A stretch of 6,011 nt of DNA from Eubacterium sp. (GTDB taxonomy: Bacteria; Bacillota; Clostridia; Lachnospirales; Lachnospiraceae): positions 1-6,011 of the forward strand of contig JAILAS010000074.1 in the NCBI GenBank assembly GCA_024681495.1, given 5' to 3'. The translations under genes and the position numbers were made by a program. The notes below the pieces were generated by a model. That model ran no database searches and was not told the origin of the DNA. It saw nothing but the letters and a program-made list of their open reading frames with translations. Shown in pieces: positions 1 through 5,470 of the stretch; within the stretch, counting starts at the first letter, position 1; the number at the start of each line of letters is the position of its first letter.

Positions 1-77
1 CCATGACGGTAGACGGAGAGGAGACTCCCATTGCTGCCGGCACATACAGTGGAGAAATCGTTATAACGGTAGAGTAA
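1..77 (+). CDS. C-terminal end of an unidentified protein (5'-truncated)
   Basis: An open frame runs in from the left edge and stops at TAA 75-77, leaving 24 complete codons. The visible tail reads MTVDGEETPIAAGTYSGEIV and then ITVE. Its alternating hydrophobic pattern and the 'AAGTYSGEI' turn resemble the last beta-strands of secreted or surface beta-sandwich domains, but the fragment is too short to name a family. The other two forward frames are worse: one stops at once and one is arginine-rich. The intrinsic terminator at 158-198 closes this transcription unit, so the gene is probably not co-transcribed with the Moco genes. The frame is fairly well supported; function is unknown. Confidence 0.5.
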   Translation, partial: MTVDGEETPIAAGTYSGEIVITVE

Positions 78-157
78 ATCCGAGATCTGACCTGGAGTTT
101 GGGCGGCGGGCGAAGTCGTTTGACCGGGCGGCCCGAACCTCATAAGATTTTCACATT

Positions 158-198
158 GCACCCACGGCACGCGTAAGAGCGGTCGTGGGTGCTTTTTT
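158..198 (+). terminator. Rho-independent terminator of the upstream gene
   Basis: GCACCCACG (158-166) pairs perfectly with CGTGGGTGC (184-192), and a run of six T (193-198) follows directly. A G-U and a C-G pair (167/183 and 168/182) can extend the 9-bp stem to 11 bp, leaving a loop of about 13 nt. It lies 80 nt after the upstream stop codon and just before the moeA promoter, so it insulates the Moco operon from upstream transcription. Confidence 0.9.
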
Positions 199-219
199 GC
201 GTACTTTAAACCCGCCATG

Positions 220-228
220 TGCTATACT
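220..228 (+). promoter_or_regulatory. Probable extended -10 promoter of the moeA operon
   Basis: TGCTATACT (220-228) is a TGn-extended -10 element with hexamer TATACT (5/6 match to TATAAT). The TG at 218-219 also fits the TRTG form favoured in Gram-positive bacteria. No good -35 is visible at 16-18 bp; TTGCGT (197-202) is 20 bp away and overlaps the terminator T-run. The extended -10 could compensate. Transcription would start near 235, giving a leader of about 60 nt before moeA. This is inferred from sequence only. Confidence 0.55.
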
Positions 229-243
229 TAAAGGACGAAGATG

Positions 244-268
244 CCGGAGGCCGATCGACGGGTTCCGG
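244..268 (+). promoter_or_regulatory. Leader stem-loop upstream of moeA
   Basis: CCGGAG (244-249) pairs with TTCCGG (263-268), with one G-U. A single G-G mismatch follows (250/262), then CCG (251-253) pairs with CGG (259-261) around the loop ATCGA. The structure would sit in the predicted 5' leader, about 28 nt before the moeA start. ATGCC (241-245) could instead pair with GGCAT (281-285), next to the ribosome-binding site, and the two pairings compete for bases 244-245. It is too small for, and does not resemble, the Moco RNA riboswitch. A regulatory role is speculative. Confidence 0.3.
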
Positions 269-296
269 TTTGGGAAGAAGGGCATTAGGGTAGAAA

Positions 297-1508
297 ATGG
301 GTAAGTGTGATTATAAATACGCTACAGAAGTATTGGTAAACAATGTGGTCCCCACGGGCATATGCTCCGTGGGGCTTAATGAGTTGTACGGCAGGATTCT
401 GGCGGAGGATCTGGTGGCGGAGGAGAACGTTCCGGCCTTTGCCAGGTCGCCATACGACGGATACGCGTTCAGGGCCTGCGACACCGCGGGGGCATCGGAA
501 GAGCGCCCCGTGACGTTTAAGGTCATAGAGAACATAAGGGCCGGGCAGGTCGCGGAAAAAGAGGTGACTGAAAATACTGCCATACGTCTTATGACGGGCG
601 CACCGATTCCCAAGGGAGCGGACGCCGTGTGCAAGTACGAGGACACCGTCTTCACCGACACCGAGGTCACGATAAGCGCCGGATACAAAAGCGGAGCGAA
701 CGTGGTGGCCGAGGGCGAGGACATAAAGCTCGGAACTACACTCGCGAAGGCGGGTACACGAATTGACATCGGAATCATAGGTACCGCGGCGTCGCTGGGG
801 CTCAGTGCGGTCAAGGTTTACATAAAACCGAAGGCCGGAATCATCTCCACGGGCGACGAGATTGTCGCGCCGGGCGAGGAGCTCCCCTACGGAAAGATCA
901 GGAATTCCAACAGCCACACCATCGCGGCCGCTCTCCGTCAGCTGGGCTTCGAGACCGTCTATCTGGGACACGCGCGGGACGACGTGGATGAGATATGCGA
1001 CCTGATTGCCCGGGGGGAGGAGGATTGTGACCTCATAGTATCTACCGGAGGCGTCTCCGTGGGCGACTACGATCTCGTGCCGGACGCCATGGAGAAGAAG
1101 GGCTACAGCATCCCGGTTGGCGGCGTGAAGATGAAGCCGGGGATGGCTTGCGCCTACGGCGTGAAGGATGGGCGGCTCATGCTGGGGCTCTCCGGCAATC
1201 CCGCCTCTTCCCTTACCAACCTGCAGTGCGTCTGCGCGCCGGCGCTCAGGAAGATGACGGGCCTTTCCGAGTACGGGCACAGGCTCATAAAGATGGAGCT
1301 CGCCGACGACTTCAGGAAGGGCAGCAACGGAGTAAGGTTCATAAGAGGCAGGCTGGATTTCGTGGACGGCCGAGTGGTCCTTCGCGCGTCTCAGGACCAG
1401 GGGAACATCGTGATGAGCTCCGTCATAGACTGCAATGCCTACGGGATCATTGCGCCCGACAGGGCGCCGGTTTACGCGGGGGAGATTATAGATGGGTTCA
1501 TTGTCTGA
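297..1508 (+). CDS. moeA: MoeA, molybdopterin molybdotransferase
   Basis: This 403-residue protein matches the usual MoeA length (about 400). The family enzyme inserts molybdate into adenylylated molybdopterin, releasing AMP and forming active Moco in the cytoplasm. Layout: MoeA N-terminal/linker domains about 8-170, MoCF_biosynth (MPT-binding) domain about 175-315, C-terminal beta domain about 328-400. Visible motifs are RSPYDGYAFRACDT (50-63), LMTGAPIPKGADAV (98-111) with EDT at 115-117, STGDEIV (184-190), RNSNSHT (202-208), STGGVSVGDYD (249-259), MKPGMA (279-284) and GLSGNPAS (297-304). The Asp of SPYDGYA and the Asp-Glu of STGDE, active-site positions in characterised MoeA, are kept. The usual PGNP is SGNP here, a modest variant. 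ATG 297 is chosen because AGGG (287-290) lies 6 nt upstream and the N-terminus aligns with the family. It is first in a three-gene operon; the next gene starts 80 nt on. Confidence 0.95.
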   Translation: MGKCDYKYATEVLVNNVVPTGICSVGLNELYGRILAEDLVAEENVPAFARSPYDGYAFRACDTAGASEERPVTFKVIENIRAGQVAEKEVTENTAIRLMTGAPIPKGADAVCKYEDTVFTDTEVTISAGYKSGANVVAEGEDIKLGTTLAKAGTRIDIGIIGTAASLGLSAVKVYIKPKAGIISTGDEIVAPGEELPYGKIRNSNSHTIAAALRQLGFETVYLGHARDDVDEICDLIARGEEDCDLIVSTGGVSVGDYDLVPDAMEKKGYSIPVGGVKMKPGMACAYGVKDGRLMLGLSGNPASSLTNLQCVCAPALRKMTGLSEYGHRLIKMELADDFRKGSNGVRFIRGRLDFVDGRVVLRASQDQGNIVMSSVIDCNAYGIIAPDRAPVYAGEIIDGFIV

Positions 1509-1588
1509 GCGGGCTTCGCGTCGAAGGCGGGAGCGCTGTCAGATATGGATTTACGATTTGGATTTTCGTGATTTAAGAGGGTTTTAAG

Positions 1589-2605
1589 GTGGAAAAAATA
1601 AGGGTTGAAGACGCCGTGGGTAAGGCGCTGTGCCACGATCTCACGGCTATGTATGAAGGATTTAAAGGGGCGCTGTTTAAGCGTGGGCATGTCATCCGGG
1701 AGGAGGATATCCCCAGGCTCCTTGACATAGGGAAGAAGACCATTTACGTTGGTGAGCTTTCGGACGACCTCCTCCACGAGGAGGACTGCGCAATCGCGCT
1801 CTCGCAGGCATCGCCCGTGGAAGGGGCGCACTACGAGGGGCCGTCCGAGGGCAAGGTCGTGCTTAAGGCCGACAGGCAGGGCATGTTCAGGGTAAACACC
1901 GGGCTGCTGGCCCGGATTAACGGCATCGGCGACATAACCATTGCAACCATGCCCGATCACTACAGAGTCGAGGCGGGCGACAGGCTGGCGTCGATGAGGA
2001 TTGTCCCCCTGTACACCCGGAGGGAGCAGATAGAGGAGGCGACGAGGCTTTGCGCCGATGAGAAGCTCCTGGACCTTCTGCCCTACCGCGAGCTTACGGC
2101 GGGCGTCATTGTTACCGGGTCCGAAATATACAACGGCCGGATCGAGGACAAGTTCGAGCCGGTGGTCAGAAAGAAGCTCGCCTACTACCCGGGGAAGATC
2201 GCGGGCGTGAAGATCTGCGACGACGACATGGAGATGATAACGGGCGCGGCGAGGGAGCTTTTGGGCGCGGGTGCGGACTTTCTCATATTCACGGGCGGTA
2301 TGTCCGTGGATCCGGATGACCTTACGCCGGGGGCGGTGAAGCGGCTCGGCGCTGACATCATCAGTTACGGAGTGCCCGCTCAGCCCGGCAATATGACCCT
2401 CGTGGCGTATCTTGGCGACATCCCAGTGATAGGGGTGCCGGGGGCGGCAATCAGCCTGCCCACCACGATGTTCGACGTCCTTCTTCCGCAGATCTACACG
2501 GGACTTCGGTTCACGAAGCAGGACCTCGTACGGCTCGCAGAGGGTGGCCTGTGCCAGATGTGCGGTGAGTGCCACTATCCAAATTGTACGTTCGGGAGAT
2601 ATTAG
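1589..2605 (+). CDS. MoeA-like molybdopterin-binding protein with C-terminal Cys cluster
   Basis: This 338-residue protein starts at GTG 1589, with AAGAGGG (1575-1581) 7 nt upstream. Residues about 170-305 form a MoCF_biosynth (MogA/MoeA) domain: VTGSEI (175-180), FTGGMSVDPDD (234-244), PAQPGNM (263-269), and GVPGAA (282-287) in place of the usual PGNP loop. The first 165 residues do not show the MoeA N-terminal motifs. They contain CHDLT (15-19) and KRGHVIREEDIP (31-42), a pattern I recall from a clostridial family usually annotated only as 'molybdopterin-binding protein'. The tail holds four cysteines (322, 325, 328, 333; C-x2-C-x2-C-x4-C), which could bind an Fe-S cluster or zinc. It lies between moeA and mobB-moaC, 1 nt from the latter, so a Moco-related role is secure. 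The exact reaction is unknown. Related genes often sit near selenium-dependent molybdenum hydroxylases, but none is visible here. Confidence 0.88.
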   Translation: MEKIRVEDAVGKALCHDLTAMYEGFKGALFKRGHVIREEDIPRLLDIGKKTIYVGELSDDLLHEEDCAIALSQASPVEGAHYEGPSEGKVVLKADRQGMFRVNTGLLARINGIGDITIATMPDHYRVEAGDRLASMRIVPLYTRREQIEEATRLCADEKLLDLLPYRELTAGVIVTGSEIYNGRIEDKFEPVVRKKLAYYPGKIAGVKICDDDMEMITGAARELLGAGADFLIFTGGMSVDPDDLTPGAVKRLGADIISYGVPAQPGNMTLVAYLGDIPVIGVPGAAISLPTTMFDVLLPQIYTGLRFTKQDLVRLAEGGLCQMCGECHYPNCTFGRY

Positions 2606-2606
2606 T

Positions 2607-3611
2607 ATGAAACCGGAATTGTTCGCGTTTTCGGGCTTCTCGGGGAGCGGGAAGACGACGCTTATTGAAAAACTGATACCCATGTTTAAGGCGCGGGGGC
2701 TGAAGGTGTACGTCATAAAGCACGACGCCCACAGGATCGACATCGATCACGAGGGGAAGGATACCTACCGCTTCAGCAGGGCGGGGGCCGACAGCGTGAT
2801 GATATCGTCGGGCGAGGGGTCGGCCGTGATAAACGGCTTCCCCAGGCCGCTAGGGGAGATGATTGAATCGGCCGGCGATGCGGACATTATCATCGTCGAG
2901 GGCTACAAGTACGAGAAGCTCAGGAAGATCGGCGTGGCCACGTCGAGGACGGATTACCGCCTGCCGTGCGGCGCGGGCGAATACGCCGCCGTAGTCACCG
3001 ATGATAAGGAGGAGCTGCGCGGGGCGGCGGGGGAGGCCATAGGCTGCCCGGTGTTCCATATTGACGGCGCGGACGAAATCTTTTCGTTTATGATCGAATG
3101 CATGGGGAAAGAGGAGGAAGAAAAGGTGGGAGACTGCAGGGAATTTACGCACTTCGACGAGGAGGGCAACGCCCGTATGGTGAACGTTTCCGAAAAGGAT
3201 GTCACGCTAAGACGCGCCACGGCGATGGCCAGGGTGAAGGTCAATGCGGACACCTTCGAGCTGATAAAGGGCGGCGGAATCAAGAAGGGCGACGTTTTGA
3301 CGGTGGCCCAGATCGCCGGGATAATGGGGGCCAAGCGCACGCCGGAGCTCATTCCCATGTGCCACCCGATAATCACGGACGGCACGGACGTGAGGCTGAA
3401 ACTGAACGAGGAAGATTTGTGCGTCGAAATCGAGTCGGAGGTCACGTGCACCGGCCGCACCGGCGTGGAGATGGAGGCGATATGCGCCTGCTCCGTGGCG
3501 GCGATGACTGTCTATGACATGTGCAAGGCTGTGCAGAGGGACATCGAGATAACGGACGTTAGGCTGGTCAGCAAGTCCGGCGGGGTCCATGGGGACTATC
3601 GCAGAGAGTAG
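2607..3611 (+). CDS. mobB-moaC: MobB-MoaC fusion: MGD-synthesis adaptor plus cyclic pyranopterin monophosphate synthase
   Basis: One 334-residue frame joins two Moco domains. Residues 1-165 are MobB, a GTP-binding P-loop adaptor that aids MobA in forming molybdopterin guanine dinucleotide: Walker A GFSGSGKTT (10-18), IKHDAH (37-42), YRFSRAGAD (54-62) and DIIIVEGYK (93-101). Residues about 177-334 are a complete MoaC, which with MoaA turns GTP into cPMP: FTHFDEEGNARMVNV (180-194), KRTPELIPMCHPI (243-255), RTGVEMEA (284-291), VYDMCK (302-307) and KSGGVHGDY (323-331). The family catalytic positions His253, Glu288, Glu290, Asp304 and Lys307 are present. An acidic linker (about 168-173) joins the halves. 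ATG 2607 is chosen: GGGAG (2594-2598) lies 8 nt upstream and the start is 1 nt past the previous stop, implying translational coupling. A longer in-frame start at 2544 would overlap the previous gene and adds nothing MobB-like. An internal RBS plus GTG lies at the junction (3112-3128). Confidence 0.93.
   Translation: MKPELFAFSGFSGSGKTTLIEKLIPMFKARGLKVYVIKHDAHRIDIDHEGKDTYRFSRAGADSVMISSGEGSAVINGFPRPLGEMIESAGDADIIIVEGYKYEKLRKIGVATSRTDYRLPCGAGEYAAVVTDDKEELRGAAGEAIGCPVFHIDGADEIFSFMIECMGKEEEEKVGDCREFTHFDEEGNARMVNVSEKDVTLRRATAMARVKVNADTFELIKGGGIKKGDVLTVAQIAGIMGAKRTPELIPMCHPIITDGTDVRLKLNEEDLCVEIESEVTCTGRTGVEMEAICACSVAAMTVYDMCKAVQRDIEITDVRLVSKSGGVHGDYRRE
3112..3128 (+). promoter_or_regulatory. Internal ribosome-binding site and GTG start at the MobB/MoaC junction
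   Basis: AGGAGG (3112-3117) is a perfect Shine-Dalgarno core, 8 nt before an in-frame GTG (3126-3128, codon 174 of the fusion). Initiation here would give a 161-residue free MoaC, about the length of stand-alone MoaC proteins. The preceding operon gene also uses GTG, so the codon is plausible. Caution: the same bases encode the Glu/Lys linker, so GA-rich sequence is expected there by chance. What is seen is the site; its use is inferred. Confidence 0.5.
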
Positions 3612-3627
3612 ATCCGGTCGCTGCCTG

Positions 3628-4128
3628 TCAGTCCTTCCTCGCGCAGTCGTGCTCGGCGCCGGTGAGGATACCGAGCGCGTGGGGGAGTGCGGGCAGCACA
3701 GCCTCGAGGTTTTCGACAGCGCCTTTGGGGCTGCCGGGCAGGTTAACAATGAGCGTGCGGCCGCGTATTCCGCTCACGCCGCGCGAGAGCATGGCGCGGG
3801 GGGTGATACTGAGCGACTTGAGCCTCATGGCCTCCGAAATCCCGGGGACGTTTCGTTCGATGACGGCGAGCGTCGCTTCAGGAGTGTTGTCGCGGGGTGA
3901 GAGGCCGGTCCCGCCTGTTGTAAGGATGAGGTCGGCCTTATTGCTGTCGCATATGGAGATGAGCGCGGCTTCGAGACCTGCGCGGTCGTCGGACAAAAGC
4001 AGCATGTCGGTGACTTCGAATCCGCCGGCTTTGGCGAGCGCCTCCTTAAGCGCAGGCGCGCTGGTATCCTCGCGAAGGCCCTTCGCGCCCTGATCGGATA
4101 GTGTTATTATGTTAACCTTGTAATCCAT
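3628..4128 (-). CDS. mogA: MogA/MoaB-family molybdopterin adenylyltransferase
   Basis: This single-domain MoCF_biosynth protein has 166 residues, within the usual 160-195 range of the family. MogA adenylylates molybdopterin to MPT-AMP, the substrate that MoeA uses. Motifs are LSDQGAKGLREDTS (10-23), LTTGGTGLSPRDNTPEAT (69-86) with Asp80 in the conserved RDxTPEA loop, GISEAMR (96-102), and NLPGSPKGA (129-137) for the MPT-binding LPG-x-P loop. The RDNTPEA form and the length favour MogA over MoaB, but the two are hard to separate by eye. The start is ATG (complement of 4126-4128), with GAGGAG (complement of 4135-4140) 6 nt upstream. The gene converges on mobB-moaC, leaving 16 bp between stop codons, and has its own promoter (4175-4204). 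It is therefore transcribed apart from the moeA operon although it serves the step just before MoeA. Confidence 0.92.
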   Translation of the reverse strand: MDYKVNIITLSDQGAKGLREDTSAPALKEALAKAGGFEVTDMLLLSDDRAGLEAALISICDSNKADLILTTGGTGLSPRDNTPEATLAVIERNVPGISEAMRLKSLSITPRAMLSRGVSGIRGRTLIVNLPGSPKGAVENLEAVLPALPHALGILTGAEHDCARKD

Positions 4129-4174
4129 GGTCTACTCCTCGTTTTAAAAGTGAATTAGTGAATGTATCATAGTA

Positions 4175-4204
4175 ATTTTAAGTTGCTATGAAACGATATG
4201 TCAA
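4175..4204 (-). promoter_or_regulatory. mogA promoter
   Basis: Read on the minus strand, a perfect -35 TTGACA (complement of 4199-4204) is followed after 18 bp by TAAAAT (complement of 4175-4180), a 5/6 match to the -10 consensus. Transcription would start near 4168, leaving a leader of about 40 nt that carries GAGGAG before the mogA ATG. A further -10-like TATGAT (complement of 4166-4171) lies just downstream but is 27 bp from the TTGACA. This looks like a normal vegetative (sigma-A type) promoter. Confidence 0.7.
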
Positions 4205-4218
4205 TTGCAATGATGCAG

Positions 4219-4233
4219 GGGAGGCATTCTCCC
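4219..4233. repeat. Short inverted repeat between divergent genes
   Basis: GGGAG (4219-4223) and CTCCC (4229-4233) form a 5-bp inverted repeat around GCATT. It lies upstream of both the mogA promoter and the candidate EEP promoter. No T-run follows on either strand, so it is not a terminator. It could be an operator half-site pair or chance. Confidence 0.2.
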
Positions 4234-4276
4234 GGGTTGCGCACGATTAAACAGTTAACTTTATGCGTTTTATGAG

Positions 4277-4306
4277 TTAAGATAGTTGTGGGAAGATTGT
4301 AATAAT
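4277..4306 (+). promoter_or_regulatory. Possible promoter of the EEP hydrolase gene
   Basis: TGTAATAAT (4298-4306) is a TGn-extended -10 with hexamer AATAAT (5/6). A weak -35, TTAAGA (4277-4282; 4/6), sits 18 bp upstream. The predicted start, near 4313, would leave about 33 nt before ATG 4346. The region is AT-rich relative to its surroundings, as expected for a promoter zone between divergent genes. The -35 is weak, so confidence is moderate to low. Confidence 0.4.
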
Positions 4307-4345
4307 CCGAACATACTATGAGTGGGAGTCTGGGGGGAAATTTAT

Positions 4346-5407
4346 ATGAAAAAATTGTTGAAGATAATCCTGATTATCGTGCTGGTTTGCGTGCTTGCGG
4401 TAGTAGGGCTGTTCGGCGTGCTTACCATTTTCGAGTACAGGCCGGCGGAGACTGAGACGGCGGAGACCTCGGAGGGCGCGACGGAGACCGTTTCGACCGG
4501 GGATGAGCTGACGGTTATGACCTGGAACATAGGCTATGGAGCTTTAGGTGACAATGCCGACTTCTTCATGGATGGCGGCGACCACGTCATGACTGCGGAT
4601 ACGGAAAGAGTGAACGAAAACATGGAGAATATTCTCTCCACGATAAATGACGTATCACCCGATATCGCGTTCCTGCAGGAGGTCGATAAAAACAGTATGC
4701 GTTCACGTTCCGTCAACGAGGTGGAGCTTATTCGCGACGGATTTATGTCAACTGACACCAGCTTCGCCTATAACTTTAAGGTGCTCTTTATTCCCTACCC
4801 CGTTCCGCCTATGGGGTGGGTAAACTCGGGAATTATGACGACATCCAAATATACGATAGACGAAGCGACTCGCTACAGGCTGCCGTGCCCGTTCAGCTGG
4901 CCGGTTTCCGTGGCGAACCTGAAGCGATGCATAGTGGTAAACCGAATTGCACTCGAGGACTCTGACAGCGAGCTCGTAGTGGTGAATCTGCACCTGGAGG
5001 CGTACGACGACGGTGAGGGCAAGGCCGCGCAGACCAAGCTGCTTCTGGAAATCCTGAATCAGGAGGCAGATAAGGGCAATTATGTGATTGCCGGCGGCGA
5101 TTTCAACCAGGCATTTCCGAATACCGACAGCAGCAAGTACCCGATGTACGATGGAATGTGGCAGCCCGGAGTCCTGAACGCAGAAGACTTCGAGGGCTGG
5201 CAGCTGGTTACGGATGATACCTATCCGACCTGCAGGTCCTTGGATCAGCCATATGCTGATGCCGATAAGGAGAACTTCCAGTACTACGTCATTGACGGCT
5301 TTATCGTGTCCGATAACCTCGAGGTGGAGTCTGTGGAAACCCAGAACTTGGACTTCGTATCATCGGATCACAATCCGATAGTCATGAAGGTTTCCTTCGG
5401 AAATTAA
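4346..5407 (+). CDS. Membrane-anchored endonuclease/exonuclease/phosphatase (EEP) family protein
   Basis: This 353-residue protein has the EEP fold signature, the metal-dependent phosphodiesterase superfamily that includes DNase I, exonuclease III and sphingomyelinases. Family motifs in order are MTWNIGYG (58-65; Asn61), FLQEVD (109-114; Glu112), VNLHLE (213-218; His216), GGDFNQ (250-255; Asp252, Asn254), IDGFIVSD (316-323) and SSDHNP (339-344; Asp341, His342). All expected metal and catalytic positions appear intact. Lysines and one hydrophobic segment (about 7-28) form an N-terminal anchor with no clear signal-peptidase site. A Thr/Glu/Ser-rich linker (about 33-52) then leads to the catalytic domain, which should face outside the cell. 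Substrate (nucleic acid, phospholipid or phosphoinositide) cannot be told from sequence. ATG 4346 is chosen: GGGGGGAA (4332-4339) is 6 nt upstream and the protein begins MKK. An in-frame GTG at 4322 would add eight residues across that RBS. No evident link to Moco. Confidence 0.88.
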   Translation: MKKLLKIILIIVLVCVLAVVGLFGVLTIFEYRPAETETAETSEGATETVSTGDELTVMTWNIGYGALGDNADFFMDGGDHVMTADTERVNENMENILSTINDVSPDIAFLQEVDKNSMRSRSVNEVELIRDGFMSTDTSFAYNFKVLFIPYPVPPMGWVNSGIMTTSKYTIDEATRYRLPCPFSWPVSVANLKRCIVVNRIALEDSDSELVVVNLHLEAYDDGEGKAAQTKLLLEILNQEADKGNYVIAGGDFNQAFPNTDSSKYPMYDGMWQPGVLNAEDFEGWQLVTDDTYPTCRSLDQPYADADKENFQYYVIDGFIVSDNLEVESVETQNLDFVSSDHNPIVMKVSFGN

Positions 5408-5417
5408 TAGATATCAG

Positions 5418-5455
5418 TACCCGGGTAGGGAATCAGGCCGGCGTAACACAGCCGG
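5418..5455. repeat. Palindrome and short hairpin in the EEP-degV gap
   Basis: The 63-nt gap holds a perfect 10-bp palindrome, TACCCGGGTA (5418-5427), and a 5-bp GC-rich hairpin, CCGGC (5438-5442) with GCCGG (5451-5455) and an 8-nt loop. Neither has a following T-run, so neither is a convincing terminator. No clear -10/-35 pair is visible, so the DegV gene may be read through from the EEP gene. The elements could be operator-like or chance. Confidence 0.25.
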
Positions 5456-5470
5456 AATTAAGGGGATAAG

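Noticed and set aside
229..296. Moco RNA riboswitch in the moeA leader
   Set aside because: The predicted leader (about 60 nt) is much shorter than the known multi-helix Moco RNA, and only one hairpin is visible. A covariance-model search could confirm its absence.
285..1280. 331-codon open frame on the minus strand
   Set aside because: It is antisense to moeA, has no recognisable motif, and has the Arg/His-rich composition of a shadow frame.
1148..1576. 142-codon open frame on the plus strand overlapping the end of moeA
   Set aside because: It is in a different frame inside moeA with low-complexity Arg/Gln/Gly content, and MoeA's C-terminal domain is intact in the real frame.
1509..1588. 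Terminator or promoter in the 80-nt gap after moeA
   Set aside because: A small CTTCG/CGAAG hairpin (loop CGT) and repeated GGATTT words are present, but there is no T-run after the hairpin and no convincing -35/-10. The gap reads as an ordinary intra-operon spacer.
2544..2606. Upstream ATG extending mobB-moaC by 21 residues
   Set aside because: The extension lies inside the preceding gene's Cys-coding tail. The ATG at 2607 has a well-placed GGGAG and begins with normal MobB sequence.
1472..2743. Long open frame (423 codons) on the minus strand
   Set aside because: It lies antisense to the second MoeA-like gene, whose product shows clear family motifs. The antisense product is rich in Arg, His and Pro with no recognisable domain, as expected for the mirror frame of GC-rich coding DNA.
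3207..3749. 180-codon minus-strand open frame across the moaC/mogA junction
   Set aside because: It overlaps two well-supported genes and shows no domain; it is composition-driven.
4219..4233. GGGAG/CTCCC hairpin as a terminator
   Set aside because: The stem is only 5 bp, with no T-run on either strand, and it lies upstream of both flanking genes.
4322..4345. GTG start adding eight residues to the EEP protein
   Set aside because: The segment contains the poly-G Shine-Dalgarno for ATG 4346, and the MKK start followed by a hydrophobic anchor is a normal N-terminus.
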